A stretch of 64,000 bases of DNA from RGIG4034 sp045628945 (GTDB lineage: Bacteria > Bacillota > Clostridia > Lachnospirales > Lachnospiraceae). The translations under genes were made by a program, and so were the position numbers. The stretch covers positions 10,057 through 74,056 of the forward strand of contig JAZQQG010000016.1 of assembly GCA_045628945.1 (NCBI GenBank), in the 5' to 3' direction. Of the stretch, positions 43,508-51,916 are shown piece after piece (within the stretch, counting starts at the first letter, position 1; every line of letters starts with the position of its first letter). Under the pieces are notes generated by a model. It made no database searches. It saw nothing but the letters and a program-made list of their open reading frames with translations, and was not told the origin of the DNA.

Positions 43508-44098
43508 TTACTTAACAAACTGCATCTTATCTTTTCCATAGGTCAGCTTAAACCAGGCTTTCCCGTAGATCTCTGCCTTCGTCACGACACCAATATTGGC
43601 AGAACGACTGTCCTCCGAGTTGTTTCGATTATCGCCCAGCACGAAAAACTCACCTTTCCCAAGCGTAATCGGATTCTCCGCAATTCCTGCATCCTCCATC
43701 CGATCAATGTAATCATGGGCATCCGCATAGAGTTCTCCGTCAATGAAAATCTCTCCGTTAATAATCTGCACCGTCTCTCCCGGAAGCCCAATGACACGCT
43801 TCACATAGTAATGCGTGTTCTGTTTGGATTTCGGCACAAAGACGATAACCTCCCCTCGTTTCGGATTGCGGAAGGTGTAAGTAATGCGATTGATGAGTAC
43901 CTCCTGCCCATTCTGAAGCGTCGGCATCATACTGTCACCGATCACCGTCGTCCGTGCTCCGACACAGTACACAATGGAAAAAGCCACGAAGACCGCAATC
44001 GCAATTCCTGCAAGCCACAAGGCCAGTGCCTTCACAAGCTTCGGGCTGAAACGTTTCTTTTTTTCTATGAAGTTGAGTCCCGGCTTCCTTCTTGCCAT
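43508..44098 (-). CDS. lepB: signal peptidase I (second paralog)
   Basis: A 196-residue membrane protease with a basic cytosolic N-terminus, a single membrane helix (about 25-47) and the catalytic set IGDSMMPTL (Ser), YYVKRVIGLPGE (Lys) and GDNRNNSEDSR. GGAGG lies 4 bases before the ATG. It directly follows the rplS terminator. Two nearby SPases with different membrane parts suggest a recent duplication or divided substrates. Confidence 0.95.
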   Translation of the reverse strand: MARRKPGLNFIEKKKRFSPKLVKALALWLAGIAIAVFVAFSIVYCVGARTTVIGDSMMPTLQNGQEVLINRITYTFRNPKRGEVIVFVPKSKQNTHYYVKRVIGLPGETVQIINGEIFIDGELYADAHDYIDRMEDAGIAENPITLGKGEFFVLGDNRNNSEDSRSANIGVVTKAEIYGKAWFKLTYGKDKMQFVK

Positions 44099-44117
44099 GC
44101 TGCCTCCGCTGTGTCCG

Positions 44118-44156
44118 AAAAAAGAAAAGGGACAAGTACGTATGTATTTGTCCCTT
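44118..44156 (-). terminator. terminator of rplS
   Basis: Minus-strand AAGGGACAA / TTGTCCCTT stem with inner TAC/GTA pairing, followed by TTCTTTTTTC. Confidence 0.88.
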
Positions 44157-44179
44157 CCAAATGCTATGCGTTAAATGAA

Positions 44180-44527
44180 TTATTTAACAAGTTCCTTAAC
44201 CTTAGCCTTCTTACCAACTCTGTTTCTTAAGTAGTTCAGCTTGTTACGACGAACCTTACCCTGTCTAACAACCTCAACCTTCTCTACATTGGGAGAATAT
44301 AAAGGCCAAGTCTTCTCAACGCCGATACCATTGGATGCCTTACGTACGGTAAAGGTAGTTCTGTTACCACCGTTCTGGATCTTCAGTACGGTACCCTCGA
44401 AGATCTGGATACGCTCACGGTTACCCTCTTTGATCTTACCGTAAACCTTAACGGTATCACCTACGGAGAAATTAAGAGCACCTTCCTTAATTGCTTCTGC
44501 TTCGATTTCCTTAATAATGTCGTTCAT
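44180..44527 (-). CDS. rplS: 50S ribosomal protein bL19
   Basis: A 115-residue protein with the bL19 pattern: FSVGDTVKVYGKIKEGNRERIQIFEGTV, RKASNGIGVEKTWPLYSP and the basic tail QGKVRRNKLNYLRNRVGKKAKVKE. It bridges the subunits near the 30S. AAAAGGAG precedes the ATG. The gene has its own near-consensus promoter and terminator. Confidence 0.98.
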   Translation of the reverse strand: MNDIIKEIEAEAIKEGALNFSVGDTVKVYGKIKEGNRERIQIFEGTVLKIQNGGNRTTFTVRKASNGIGVEKTWPLYSPNVEKVEVVRQGKVRRNKLNYLRNRVGKKAKVKELVK

Positions 44528-44603
44528 TTCTATACTCCTTTTAAGTCGGATGTTCTTAATACATTCTTGTAACAGAGGACCATCTCATATTCGCAACGTT
44601 CAC
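44528..44603 (-). promoter_or_regulatory. rplS 5' leader, possible L19 leader element
   Basis: The leader contains a self-complementary block in which AGATGG can pair with a downstream CATCC, enclosing GTCCTCTGTTACAAGAA. Firmicutes often have an autoregulatory L19 leader here. I cannot confirm the consensus by eye. Confidence 0.4.
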
Positions 44604-44632
44604 ATAATATCACAACTCCTACGGGAACGCAA
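44604..44632 (-). promoter_or_regulatory. rplS promoter
   Basis: TTGCGT (44632-44627), 17-base spacer, TATTAT (44609-44604) on the minus strand. Confidence 0.75.
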
Positions 44633-44639
44633 GTGATTT

Positions 44640-45476
44640 TTAATAAACAAGCGGTAAAAGTGTAACCGAATCCTTGTCATCACGAATGTAGAGCTTCACG
44701 GAATGAATCTCGCTCGTTGCTACCGACTCCGAAACCTCGATGGCGATAATCAGGTCCTTCGTCTCACCCGCCGCAAAAGTGCCGTGAAATTTCGTCAAAT
44801 CCTGCTCCATGAAAATCGGCAGCGACTGATTCTGTTTGCCATCGTTGATGAAAATTCGGAAACGACAACTCCTGCCTCGAATGTCTAACTCCTTCTCCAC
44901 CTCATTCTGATTCGTTACATCAAAGTGGAAAATCATCAGCTTCGTTCCGGGAGACGCATCAATGGCAAGATATACGCTATCGTCATCCCCTTCGGGATAG
45001 GAATCACAAAACGCATATCCCGTATACTGAACGGAGAAATTCTCCATGTTAAAATACTTCGTAAGTGCAATAGCAGGAATGCCTCCGGACGATCCGCCCT
45101 CCGACGGAATATAATACTCATCGTACTCCGAGCCCTCTGCCTCAAACGGATCCTTCTCTCCGGCCGAATCCGGATTCTCCGGCTCTGTCATTCCGGGATT
45201 CGTCTCGGGCGTTCCCTCATCCGGGAAAAGGTTCTCGTCCTCAATCGGGACTTCGGGTACATACGCCTCCAGTTCTGCTTCCAGGTCAATCTTCGCAATC
45301 TCTTCACGGCTTACGAAACGCTCTTCATATGAAACGTCATGCTTCAAAAGAAGATCCGCCGCATAGTTCACCACCAGATTGTAGTCCTCGTCCGACATCT
45401 CGGGAAGCGAGCTTCCACAACCTGCTAAGGTTAACAACATACAGAATGCAATTGTCGTAAAAATAGTCTTTTTCAT
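44640..45476 (-). CDS. lipoprotein of unknown function
   Basis: A 278-residue lipoprotein. The signal MKKTIFTTIAFCMLLTLAGC ends at lipobox Cys20. An acidic, Pro/Glu/Gly-rich spacer (about 80-145) leads to a C-terminal beta domain with FHFDVTNQNEVEKELDIRG and FAAGETKDLIIAIEVSE, reminiscent of Ig-like/DUF4352-type domains that bind cell-envelope ligands. It follows a histidine kinase/regulator pair and may be a sensory partner or target. No Shine-Dalgarno precedes the ATG; TATACT ends 7 bases before it, so the message may be leaderless. A TTG at 45497 is the only upstream alternative. Confidence 0.75.
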   Translation of the reverse strand: MKKTIFTTIAFCMLLTLAGCGSSLPEMSDEDYNLVVNYAADLLLKHDVSYEERFVSREEIAKIDLEAELEAYVPEVPIEDENLFPDEGTPETNPGMTEPENPDSAGEKDPFEAEGSEYDEYYIPSEGGSSGGIPAIALTKYFNMENFSVQYTGYAFCDSYPEGDDDSVYLAIDASPGTKLMIFHFDVTNQNEVEKELDIRGRSCRFRIFINDGKQNQSLPIFMEQDLTKFHGTFAAGETKDLIIAIEVSESVATSEIHSVKLYIRDDKDSVTLLPLVY

Positions 45477-45483
45477 ACCGTTT

Positions 45484-45513
45484 AGTATACCACGCAATCC
45501 TATTTCGAATCAA
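45484..45513 (-). promoter_or_regulatory. lipoprotein promoter, possibly leaderless
   Basis: TTGATT (45513-45508), 18-base spacer, TATACT (45489-45484) on the minus strand. The -35 box lies in the last codons of the kinase gene. Confidence 0.65.
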
Positions 45514-47017
45514 GGTCTACGTAAAAAGCGACCCCATTTTCATAATTGGTAACACCATAATCCAACTGCAAGGATTCGGCGATTGCCTTCACAATGGATA
45601 AGCCCACTCCGCTCCCGCCGTATTCACGACTTCGGGAAGAATCTGCCTTATAGAACTTCTCCCAGAGATTCGGGATAATCGCCTCGGGAATCGGTTCTCC
45701 GCTATTAAACACGCTGACACGAACCTTTCCTTCCCCAAGCGCCGTAACCTTCACTTCAATCGTCTTCTCACCCGATACGTAATGGAAGGCGTTGGAGATA
45801 TAGTTTTTTAACACCTGTTCGATACGGAACTCATCGCTCCAAACATAAATCGGTTGCGAATCATCGAAACGGACGATAATCTCCTCATCATGGGTAAGGA
45901 ACTCCCCGCGGCTTAAGAGATTGCGAATCATTGTAACAATATCAAAGCGCTCGATATCCGGCTGTTCTGCACCGGCTTCCAAACGACTCAGCTCCAGCAG
46001 GTTCATCACGAGTTCGTGCATCTTATTCGCTTCATCCCGGATGACATCCACATAGTACTGCCTGCTCTCCGGGCTGTCGGCGATTCCCTCTTCCAGCGCC
46101 TCTGCATAGCCTTGAATCAATGCAATCGGGGTCTTCAGTTCATGAGATACACTGCTTACAAACTCACGTCGCTTATCCTCTGCAAGCTCGCGAGAGGCAA
46201 TATCCTTCTGTAGTTCAAGATTTGCATTCTTAAGATCCGAGATGGTCTTCTGCAGATTCTCAGACATAAGATTCATATTCTCACCAAGAACACCGATTTC
46301 GTCCTTGTTAGACCCTTCGTAACGGGCCGAGAAATCCAACGCCCCCATCTGCATCGACAAGTCACTTAACTGAAGGACCGGCTTCGATACACGTCTTGCC
46401 AACAAAAAGCCCGCAATCAGTGCGATCCCCAAGGCCCCGAGTCCGGCAAATCCCAGAAAGGTATTCATAACCTTCACGCTCTCCGACACACTTTCCAAAG
46501 CCGTGCGCATTAGGAACATATTGCCATCCGGCAGAACGCCCCACATCTCAAGGAATGCTGCCGAATGATTCGGTTCCTCGACCTTTTGCAAGACATAACC
46601 GTCTTTCTCTTCCAACACCGATACGACTGAGTTTCTCGGACCTCCAAAGGCATAATCCATTAGGATTCGATACTCCCGTTCTCCGGAGAGGGCGCCCAAT
46701 GCAATGTCCTGCTTATAATTCATGATAATCATCGAGACATTATATTTCTCGGACAAGGCCCGTGACTCTCTTCGGAATTCCTCGTCAAATTCCTGTTCCT
46801 CGGAGGCCTTGAGAATCAGGGAATACATACGCTTGAGATTCATCTCCTTGCGGTGATGATAGTAATTTTCCAGCAAAAAAGTATTGAGAAACACCACGAT
46901 TCCCAGTGCAATCGCCGTTACGATCAGAACGACAAGTGCAATCTTCGTACGAATCGAATGAAGGCCGAACCGTTTTCGACTCTGATTCAGTTGTCCATAA
47001 GACACCCTTTGTTCCAC
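45500..47017 (-). CDS. sensor histidine kinase (HAMP-HisKA-HATPase)
   Basis: A 505-residue kinase starting with GTG, supported by GAGGAG. Two membrane helices (about 24-46 and 190-210) flank an extracytoplasmic domain of roughly 145 residues. A HAMP domain follows (RRVSKPVLQLSDLS ... EIGVLGENMN), then a coiled coil, the HisKA block FVSSVSHELKTPIALIQGYAE (His near 295), and HATPase N-box NYISNAFHY with G-box GGSGVGLSIVKAI. It is 2 bases past the stop of its OmpR regulator. The stimulus is unknown. Confidence 0.95.
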   Translation of the reverse strand: MEQRVSYGQLNQSRKRFGLHSIRTKIALVVLIVTAIALGIVVFLNTFLLENYYHHRKEMNLKRMYSLILKASEEQEFDEEFRRESRALSEKYNVSMIIMNYKQDIALGALSGEREYRILMDYAFGGPRNSVVSVLEEKDGYVLQKVEEPNHSAAFLEMWGVLPDGNMFLMRTALESVSESVKVMNTFLGFAGLGALGIALIAGFLLARRVSKPVLQLSDLSMQMGALDFSARYEGSNKDEIGVLGENMNLMSENLQKTISDLKNANLELQKDIASRELAEDKRREFVSSVSHELKTPIALIQGYAEALEEGIADSPESRQYYVDVIRDEANKMHELVMNLLELSRLEAGAEQPDIERFDIVTMIRNLLSRGEFLTHDEEIIVRFDDSQPIYVWSDEFRIEQVLKNYISNAFHYVSGEKTIEVKVTALGEGKVRVSVFNSGEPIPEAIIPNLWEKFYKADSSRSREYGGSGVGLSIVKAIAESLQLDYGVTNYENGVAFYVDLDSK

Positions 47018-47019
47018 TT

Positions 47020-47697
47020 CTACTCCTCGAACTTATAACCCAGTCCCCACACGGTCTTAATGCAGTCCCCTTTTGCCCCCATCTTGCTGCGTAGTTTTTT
47101 CACATGCGTATCAATCGTACGGGCATCTCCGTAGTAATCATAGTTCCATACATGGTTCAAAATCATTTCACGGGAAAGTGCGATTCCACGATTCTCCAAG
47201 AAGTAGACCAACAGTTCATATTCCTTAAAACTTAAGTCTAATCTCACACCGTCCACATAGGCTTCTCTGGCAGGATAATCGATGCGGATTCCTGACAGAT
47301 TCAGTTCCTTTCGCTCCGGTTCCTCCGGATTACTTCTGCGAAGCAGTGCCTCCACACGAGCCACCAAAACCTTCGGGCTGAAGGGCTTCGTTACATATTC
47401 ATCCACTCCGAGTCGGAAGGATTCCAATGCATCCTGCTCCTCACTCTTTGCAGTCAGCATGATAATCGGCACATTCGAAGTCTCCCGAATCGCACGCAGT
47501 GTATGCAATCCGTCCATCACCGGCATCATTACATCCAACAGAATCAATGCGATCTCCGGGTGTTCCGCAAAAATCTGCAACGCCATCGCACCGTTCTCCG
47601 CCTCCAGTACTTCGTAATCCTTTTTGGTTAAAAAATCCCGAATCAGGACGCGCATTCTGGATTCATCATCTACGACGAGAATCTTAGTCTTCTCCAT
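47020..47697 (-). CDS. OmpR/PhoB-family response regulator
   Basis: A 225-residue regulator: receiver with VVDDESRMR, phospho-acceptor in LILLDVMMPVMDG, Thr in MLTAKSEEQD and KPFSPKVLVARV; winged-helix domain with LSFKEYELLVYFLENRG and IDTHVKKLRSKMG, WGLGYKFEE. It overlaps the membrane-protein gene upstream by 14 bases and is followed at once by its kinase, so all three are co-translated. Confidence 0.97.
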   Translation of the reverse strand: MEKTKILVVDDESRMRVLIRDFLTKKDYEVLEAENGAMALQIFAEHPEIALILLDVMMPVMDGLHTLRAIRETSNVPIIMLTAKSEEQDALESFRLGVDEYVTKPFSPKVLVARVEALLRRSNPEEPERKELNLSGIRIDYPAREAYVDGVRLDLSFKEYELLVYFLENRGIALSREMILNHVWNYDYYGDARTIDTHVKKLRSKMGAKGDCIKTVWGLGYKFEE

Positions 47698-48334
47698 ATT
47701 TAAGCTCCAATTCCTTCTCGCGAATTACCGCTTCGCGATCTTTCAGTTCCTGTTCCCAGGATGAGTATTGGTTCTGCAGGTTATGCTTATAGTTCAGAAC
47801 ATTCGGATTATTGCTGCTCATCGCAATCGCAAACATGATGAAAATCATTATCACCAGCACCAGATTCATCACAATACTGAATGCCAGATTGCGACGCGTC
47901 TTCTGATAGGCCACGCGCTCACTCTTGCGATTCTCTTCCTTCCGCTCCTTCGCACGCTTCTCCACCATCCGGTCTTCCTCAGACTGCTTGTCCTCAACGG
48001 CCACGCCATGAATGCGCGCCACGGGAATCGGCATAAGCTCTGCTTCCTCGACGTCACATTCCAGCAAGTACTCCCGAAGCTCCGTTAAGAAGTTCAGACC
48101 GATTGGTGTCACAAACGCCTTCTGATCAATTGCTTTTCGATAGAGCATAATCACGGCCTTCAGGTCATTCAGATTCACTTTTTCCTTCAGAATCAGTATC
48201 TTCTGCCGCTCACCGCGTGCCAGAACCGCATCCTCCTTCGTACTGAAAAGGTATCCGCACACGGTACGCTCCTCTGCGGGGTCTATCGGCGTGGTGTCCA
48301 CGGTATATACTTCCTTCTTCTCCTGTTCTGCCAT
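47684..48334 (-). CDS. single-helix membrane protein, unknown function
   Basis: A 216-residue protein starting MAEQEKK, preceded by AGGAG. Residues about 1-125 form a soluble alpha/beta part (VCGYLFSTKEDAVLARGERQKI). A highly charged coiled helix (about 118-148) leads to one membrane helix (SIVMNLVLVIMIFIMFAIAM, about 156-175), and a short coiled tail ends the protein. No family is recognised. Its co-translation with a kinase/regulator pair hints at a signalling accessory, which is inference. Confidence 0.75.
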   Translation of the reverse strand: MAEQEKKEVYTVDTTPIDPAEERTVCGYLFSTKEDAVLARGERQKILILKEKVNLNDLKAVIMLYRKAIDQKAFVTPIGLNFLTELREYLLECDVEEAELMPIPVARIHGVAVEDKQSEEDRMVEKRAKERKEENRKSERVAYQKTRRNLAFSIVMNLVLVIMIFIMFAIAMSSNNPNVLNYKHNLQNQYSSWEQELKDREAVIREKELELKYGED

Positions 48335-48356
48335 AACACATCTCCTACTCAATGTG

Positions 48357-48427
48357 ATTATATCGTATCTGCGGAATGCAATGTATGAAAAAAGAGTGAA
48401 CTCTTCTTACGTCCAACACACATTATA
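48357..48427 (-). promoter_or_regulatory. two candidate -10 elements upstream of the membrane protein-kinase operon
   Basis: On the minus strand TGGTATAAT (extended -10; TATAAT at 48427-48422) and a second TATAAT (48362-48357) occur. Neither has a strong -35. A short AAGAG/CTCTT hairpin followed by TTTTTT lies between them. Confidence 0.4.
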
Positions 48428-48443
48428 CCACACATTTTTGCAA

Positions 48444-48487
48444 AAAAAGAATTCTGCTTGCAAGGGAAACTCGCAGACAGAATTCTG
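48444..48487 (-). terminator. terminator of the Hpt gene
   Basis: Minus-strand AGAATTCTG / CAGAATTCT stem with inner TGC/GCA pairing, followed by TTTTTTT. A-rich flanks on the other side could make it bidirectional. Confidence 0.8.
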
Positions 48488-48545
48488 ATTTTTTCATTCA
48501 CCGGTGCTTCATCAAACAGCACATTTCGCTCCCCGCACAGTATGT

Positions 48546-48896
48546 TTATTCCAGGAACGAGATGTAGATTCGATAGTTCTCGATGACACCCTCATATAAG
48601 CTCATGAGATTCGAATAGTCCTTCGCACGAAGGGGCTCTACAATATTCACAATCGCATGCAATAACGGTGTAAGGCCCAAATTACCCGCTACCCCCTTCA
48701 GGGTATGCGCAGCCTTGAAGGCAGCTTCATAATCCTGCACTTCCAGTGCCTTGCGAAGATTCTCATAGTTCGCGTCTTTTGCAAAAATTTCAAGACAGCT
48801 TACATACAAATCGGAATCATCCACGAAACGCTCCAACGCTCCGTCGACATCACAATTCCAATGCTTTAACGAATCCAATACTCTCTCTTTATCCAT
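48546..48896 (-). CDS. orphan Hpt phosphotransfer protein
   Basis: A 116-residue four-helix protein. The Hpt site AHTLKGVAGNLGL is present near residues 63-75 with the phospho-accepting His. The start is the ATG at 48896 because GGAGG lies just before it. Hpt proteins relay phosphoryl groups between hybrid kinases and regulators. None of the kinases in this window is a hybrid, so its partners are elsewhere. Single-gene unit with own promoter and terminator. Confidence 0.9.
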   Translation of the reverse strand: MDKERVLDSLKHWNCDVDGALERFVDDSDLYVSCLEIFAKDANYENLRKALEVQDYEAAFKAAHTLKGVAGNLGLTPLLHAIVNIVEPLRAKDYSNLMSLYEGVIENYRIYISFLE

Positions 48897-48910
48897 ATCC
48901 CCCTCCAATC

Positions 48911-48927
48911 GATGTGCCAGGCACATC
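48911..48927. promoter_or_regulatory. inverted repeat in the Hpt leader
   Basis: GATGTGCC-A-GGCACATC, perfect 8-base arms with one central base, between the promoter and the ribosome site; a possible operator. Confidence 0.5.
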
Positions 48928-48956
48928 CAGGAAACGACTGTCCGTTATGTAATCCG

Positions 48957-48986
48957 ATTGTATGAGATTGTCCCATTGGATGTCAA
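48957..48986 (-). promoter_or_regulatory. Hpt promoter
   Basis: TTGACA (48986-48981), 18-base spacer, TACAAT (48962-48957) on the minus strand. Confidence 0.8.
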
Positions 48987-49002
48987 GCAAGTTAGCCGAA
49001 AG

Positions 49003-49038
49003 AGACAAAAGTTGGGCGATTCATACGAATCGCCCAAC
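49003..49038 (-). terminator. terminator of the aminotransferase operon
   Basis: Perfect minus-strand 12-bp stem GTTGGGCGATTC / GAATCGCCCAAC with four-base loop, followed by TTTTGTCTCTTT. Confidence 0.88.
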
Positions 49039-49082
49039 AAATTAACAACCAAGATACGGGATGAACCGGATCGGTCCGATTC

Positions 49083-50579
49083 CTACTTCAGTAAGCCCTT
49101 ATCCGTCTTCTTCACATGCTTGAATACGTTCTCAAAGCGGTTCAGTGCTTCATCAATGATTTCAGGTGTATCCGCCAAGGAAGTGTAGAGACGGCTGCCT
49201 GCGAGGGTAACAATGCCGTTCGCCATATAAGCGGCACCCATTCTTTCCATGGAATCCTTACGTACATACATCATTTCCTTATGCTTCAACAATCCGGTGG
49301 CGGACTTTATGAAGGACATCGAGGAGAAGTCGAAGCTCATGGCACCGGTACACTCTAAGTGAACGATGGAGCCCTGATTATAGGCTACGAAGGGAAGCGC
49401 ATAACGGTCAAGCAGTTCCTTCAGGCCATCGCAGAGACGGTCACCCATCTGACCTGCGATTACGCATGCATTCGTCTTCTCAATCTCCTGAATAGCGGTA
49501 TAACCTGCGATGCAGCTAAGCGGGTTTGCGGATAAGGTACCGCCCACATAAGCTCTGTGCTTACCGGTAGCCAAACCGGCTGCCATCAGTCCTGCATATT
49601 CTTTTTTACCACCGACACCACCGGCTGCAGGATAACCGCCGGCTACGATTTTGCCAAAGATGGTTAAGTCGGGAACAATATCAAAGTAGCCCTGTGCACC
49701 GGATAAGCCGACACGGAAACCGGTTACTACCTCATCGAAGATTAACAGTGCGCCATACTTATCGCACAACTCACGAACCCCCTTATTGTAGTCTTTTGCT
49801 ATCGGTCTGGTACCACTCTCGGGACCTACGGGCTCTAAGAGAACAGCTGCGGTTCCACCGGAAAGCTTATTGCGCTTCAGCATCTTCTCTAACATATTCA
49901 GATCGTTCGGGCGGACCTCATCGGTCTTGGCAAAGCTGTCCCCGGGGATGCCATGAGACTCCAGAAGTGCACGGCTTCCGGGAATTTTAAGACCATATAC
50001 CATCTGATCGGACCAGCCATGGTATGCACCGCCGATTTTAATAATGTGCTTCTTGCCGGTCGCAATACGTGCGATACGTAAGGATGCCATTACGGACTCG
50101 GTACCGGAGCCTAACATACGGAACATCTCTACGTTCGGCATGTGCTTGTGAATCTCACGAGCAATTAGCATCTCCGATTCATGCAACAAACCGGTGACAG
50201 GACCGCACTCATTCAGAAGCTCCATAACCTTATCACGAACCGGCTTATAGTTGCTTCCTAAAATGGTAGGACCGCCAGCCTGTAAAAAGTCGATATACTG
50301 GTTTCCATCCTTATCATAGAGGTACGCACCTTCCGCCTTTGACATACACATAGGGAAAGGCTTATTGAAGGCTAAGTTATGCTGAACACCGCCGGGAATA
50401 TAATTCTTTGATTCCTCGAATACGGCGCGGCTCTCCTTACATTTCTCGTCATAATACTTCATGACCTCGTTATTGTAATACTCGTCATCCACCTCCCAAA
50501 TGGGCTGGGAAGTCAATTCCTTTAACTTACGATTAATCTCTGCGGGATCATCCCATCTGCTGATACCATACTCTGCCAT
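49083..50579 (-). CDS. class III PLP aminotransferase (glutamate-1-semialdehyde aminomutase-like)
   Basis: A 498-residue PLP enzyme starting MAEYGISRWDDP; GGAGG supports this start, and the longer frame overlaps gtrA. About 65 N-terminal residues precede the family core: YIPGGVQHNLAF, IDFLQAGGPTILGS, LGSGTESVMASLRIAR, YHGWSDQ, the Asp in LIFDEVVTGFR and the PLP lysine in FGKIVAGGYPA. It resembles HemL but there are no heme genes around, and HemL is usually about 430 residues. Likely an aminomutase or transaminase on a sugar- or acid-derived substrate made by the upstream kinase and aldolase. Last gene of the operon. Confidence 0.85.
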   Translation of the reverse strand: MAEYGISRWDDPAEINRKLKELTSQPIWEVDDEYYNNEVMKYYDEKCKESRAVFEESKNYIPGGVQHNLAFNKPFPMCMSKAEGAYLYDKDGNQYIDFLQAGGPTILGSNYKPVRDKVMELLNECGPVTGLLHESEMLIAREIHKHMPNVEMFRMLGSGTESVMASLRIARIATGKKHIIKIGGAYHGWSDQMVYGLKIPGSRALLESHGIPGDSFAKTDEVRPNDLNMLEKMLKRNKLSGGTAAVLLEPVGPESGTRPIAKDYNKGVRELCDKYGALLIFDEVVTGFRVGLSGAQGYFDIVPDLTIFGKIVAGGYPAAGGVGGKKEYAGLMAAGLATGKHRAYVGGTLSANPLSCIAGYTAIQEIEKTNACVIAGQMGDRLCDGLKELLDRYALPFVAYNQGSIVHLECTGAMSFDFSSMSFIKSATGLLKHKEMMYVRKDSMERMGAAYMANGIVTLAGSRLYTSLADTPEIIDEALNRFENVFKHVKKTDKGLLK

Positions 50580-50580
50580 A

Positions 50581-51012
50581 CTACTCTTCCTCCTTAGTGT
50601 TATATTTCTTTTTTTCATCCGAACCGTTCGTATCGAGCGTTGCGCGGAAAACAACAAAACGATCATACAGGTACTCGGTGGATAAATTCAGTGCCATATT
50701 GAGAATCGTTACCAGGTACTCATTCCAGAGAAGTGTCTCTGCCAGGTAGTTCCCAAGCAGTGTCGTAACCGGAGTGAATACACAATAATATGCAGCAACC
50801 TTCAACATTGCGACCGGAACATTATTGGCGCTTTTGAAGGTGAACTTTCGATTCAGGGTAAAGTTCCAGAGAACCGACAGAACCAAAGCTATCAGGTAGC
50901 AGGGCCAATACGGCATCGTCGTCAGCTCGTTTAAAAGAGTAAACGAACCGATCTCAATCGCACCCGCCGAAATCGAGAAAAGGACGAACTTAAGAACTCT
51001 CATAATCTCCAT
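50581..51012 (-). CDS. GtrA-family membrane protein
   Basis: A 143-residue protein with four membrane helices: FVLFSISAGAIEIGSFTLLN, YLIALVLSVLWNFTLNRKFTF, a middle pair and NLSTEYLYDRFVVF. The W-N-F-x-x-N-R-x-x-T-F motif is the GtrA hallmark. GtrA proteins flip or help translocate polyprenyl-linked sugars for surface glycans. In this operon it links the kinase-aldolase-aminotransferase enzymes to envelope glycan assembly. The stop is one base before the aminotransferase ATG. Confidence 0.93.
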   Translation of the reverse strand: MEIMRVLKFVLFSISAGAIEIGSFTLLNELTTMPYWPCYLIALVLSVLWNFTLNRKFTFKSANNVPVAMLKVAAYYCVFTPVTTLLGNYLAETLLWNEYLVTILNMALNLSTEYLYDRFVVFRATLDTNGSDEKKKYNTKEEE

Positions 51013-51015
51013 ACG

Positions 51016-51915
51016 TTACTGCTCCTTCTTCTTCGAATATTTCTTCTTGTAGACAAAGTTCATAAGATGCGTATCGATAAAGCCCAGTTTCTTACGAACT
51101 CCGAGACTGCGAAGATGAAGTGCCGTCACCGCCGCCTTCTCTACGAGAATCTCGAGGGCTTCCGTATCATCCGAATCCTTCCCGCGTACGTAAGCGCCTT
51201 CGCCGGGAACAAGAATTGCATTTCTCTTTGCAAGAGCCACTTCCTGATCCCCTCTGACAACCGAAACCTTACTACCGATCATCTGCGCCATATCGTCGAG
51301 CTGTGCAGGAAGCGGAATCTCCAATCGGGAATAAGCAACCGTCGCCTTCTCGCTAAGATCATGTCCTTTATAGTTGCGTTTGCAGATTTCTTCCAAAAGC
51401 GTAACCTTCTTCATCGCATCTTCGCGGTCCGTACCGGCCACCACTGCCCCATGATGCTTCATAAGCACGGTATGCGCGCCTTTTGCAAAGCATACGCGAA
51501 CTGCTTCTTTTAGTTTCTTCGTTCCGGGAAGACCATACTCTGCAAGGGCAATTCCACCCAATGCAGTTTTCTCCTCTTCGCTCATCACTAAGGAATCAAA
51601 TCCTGCCACACCGAATGCCGAGGCATAACACTGATGCGTATGAATCACGAAATTTGCATCCGGCAAAAGTTCATATGCACCTGCGTGAATGCCCTTCTCA
51701 CTGGAAGGCTTATGGGTACCCTCATAGGTCTTATCGACCACATTGTAAAGTGCCAGGTTCTCAGGCTTCGTTCTCGTGTAATCCAGACCGCTCGGTGTGA
51801 TTAACAGATGCGTATCATCTACTCTTGCACTGACATTGCCCCAGGTTCTTGCTACCAGACCGGTACGAAGCAGTTCCAGGCCCGTATCCACGATCTGCTG
51901 TCTTAATTCCTCCAT
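51016..51915 (-). CDS. class II aldolase/adducin-family protein
   Basis: A 299-residue protein. The aldolase domain (1-210) has the family residues TWGNVSARV, ITPSGLDYT, SSEKGIHAG (catalytic Glu) and the zinc ligands HTHQ and KHHG, as in fuculose- or ribulose-phosphate aldolases/epimerases. About 85 C-terminal residues form an extra helical part ending in a basic tail. It would cleave or join a ketose phosphate made by the adjacent kinase. Substrate cannot be read from the sequence. It follows the kinase with one base of spacing. Confidence 0.9.
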   Translation of the reverse strand: MEELRQQIVDTGLELLRTGLVARTWGNVSARVDDTHLLITPSGLDYTRTKPENLALYNVVDKTYEGTHKPSSEKGIHAGAYELLPDANFVIHTHQCYASAFGVAGFDSLVMSEEEKTALGGIALAEYGLPGTKKLKEAVRVCFAKGAHTVLMKHHGAVVAGTDREDAMKKVTLLEEICKRNYKGHDLSEKATVAYSRLEIPLPAQLDDMAQMIGSKVSVVRGDQEVALAKRNAILVPGEGAYVRGKDSDDTEALEILVEKAAVTALHLRSLGVRKKLGFIDTHLMNFVYKKKYSKKKEQ

Positions 51916-51916
51916 A

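Noticed and set aside
49083..50579. hemL of heme synthesis
   Set aside because: Core motifs fit, but the protein is about 65 residues longer and no heme gene is near.
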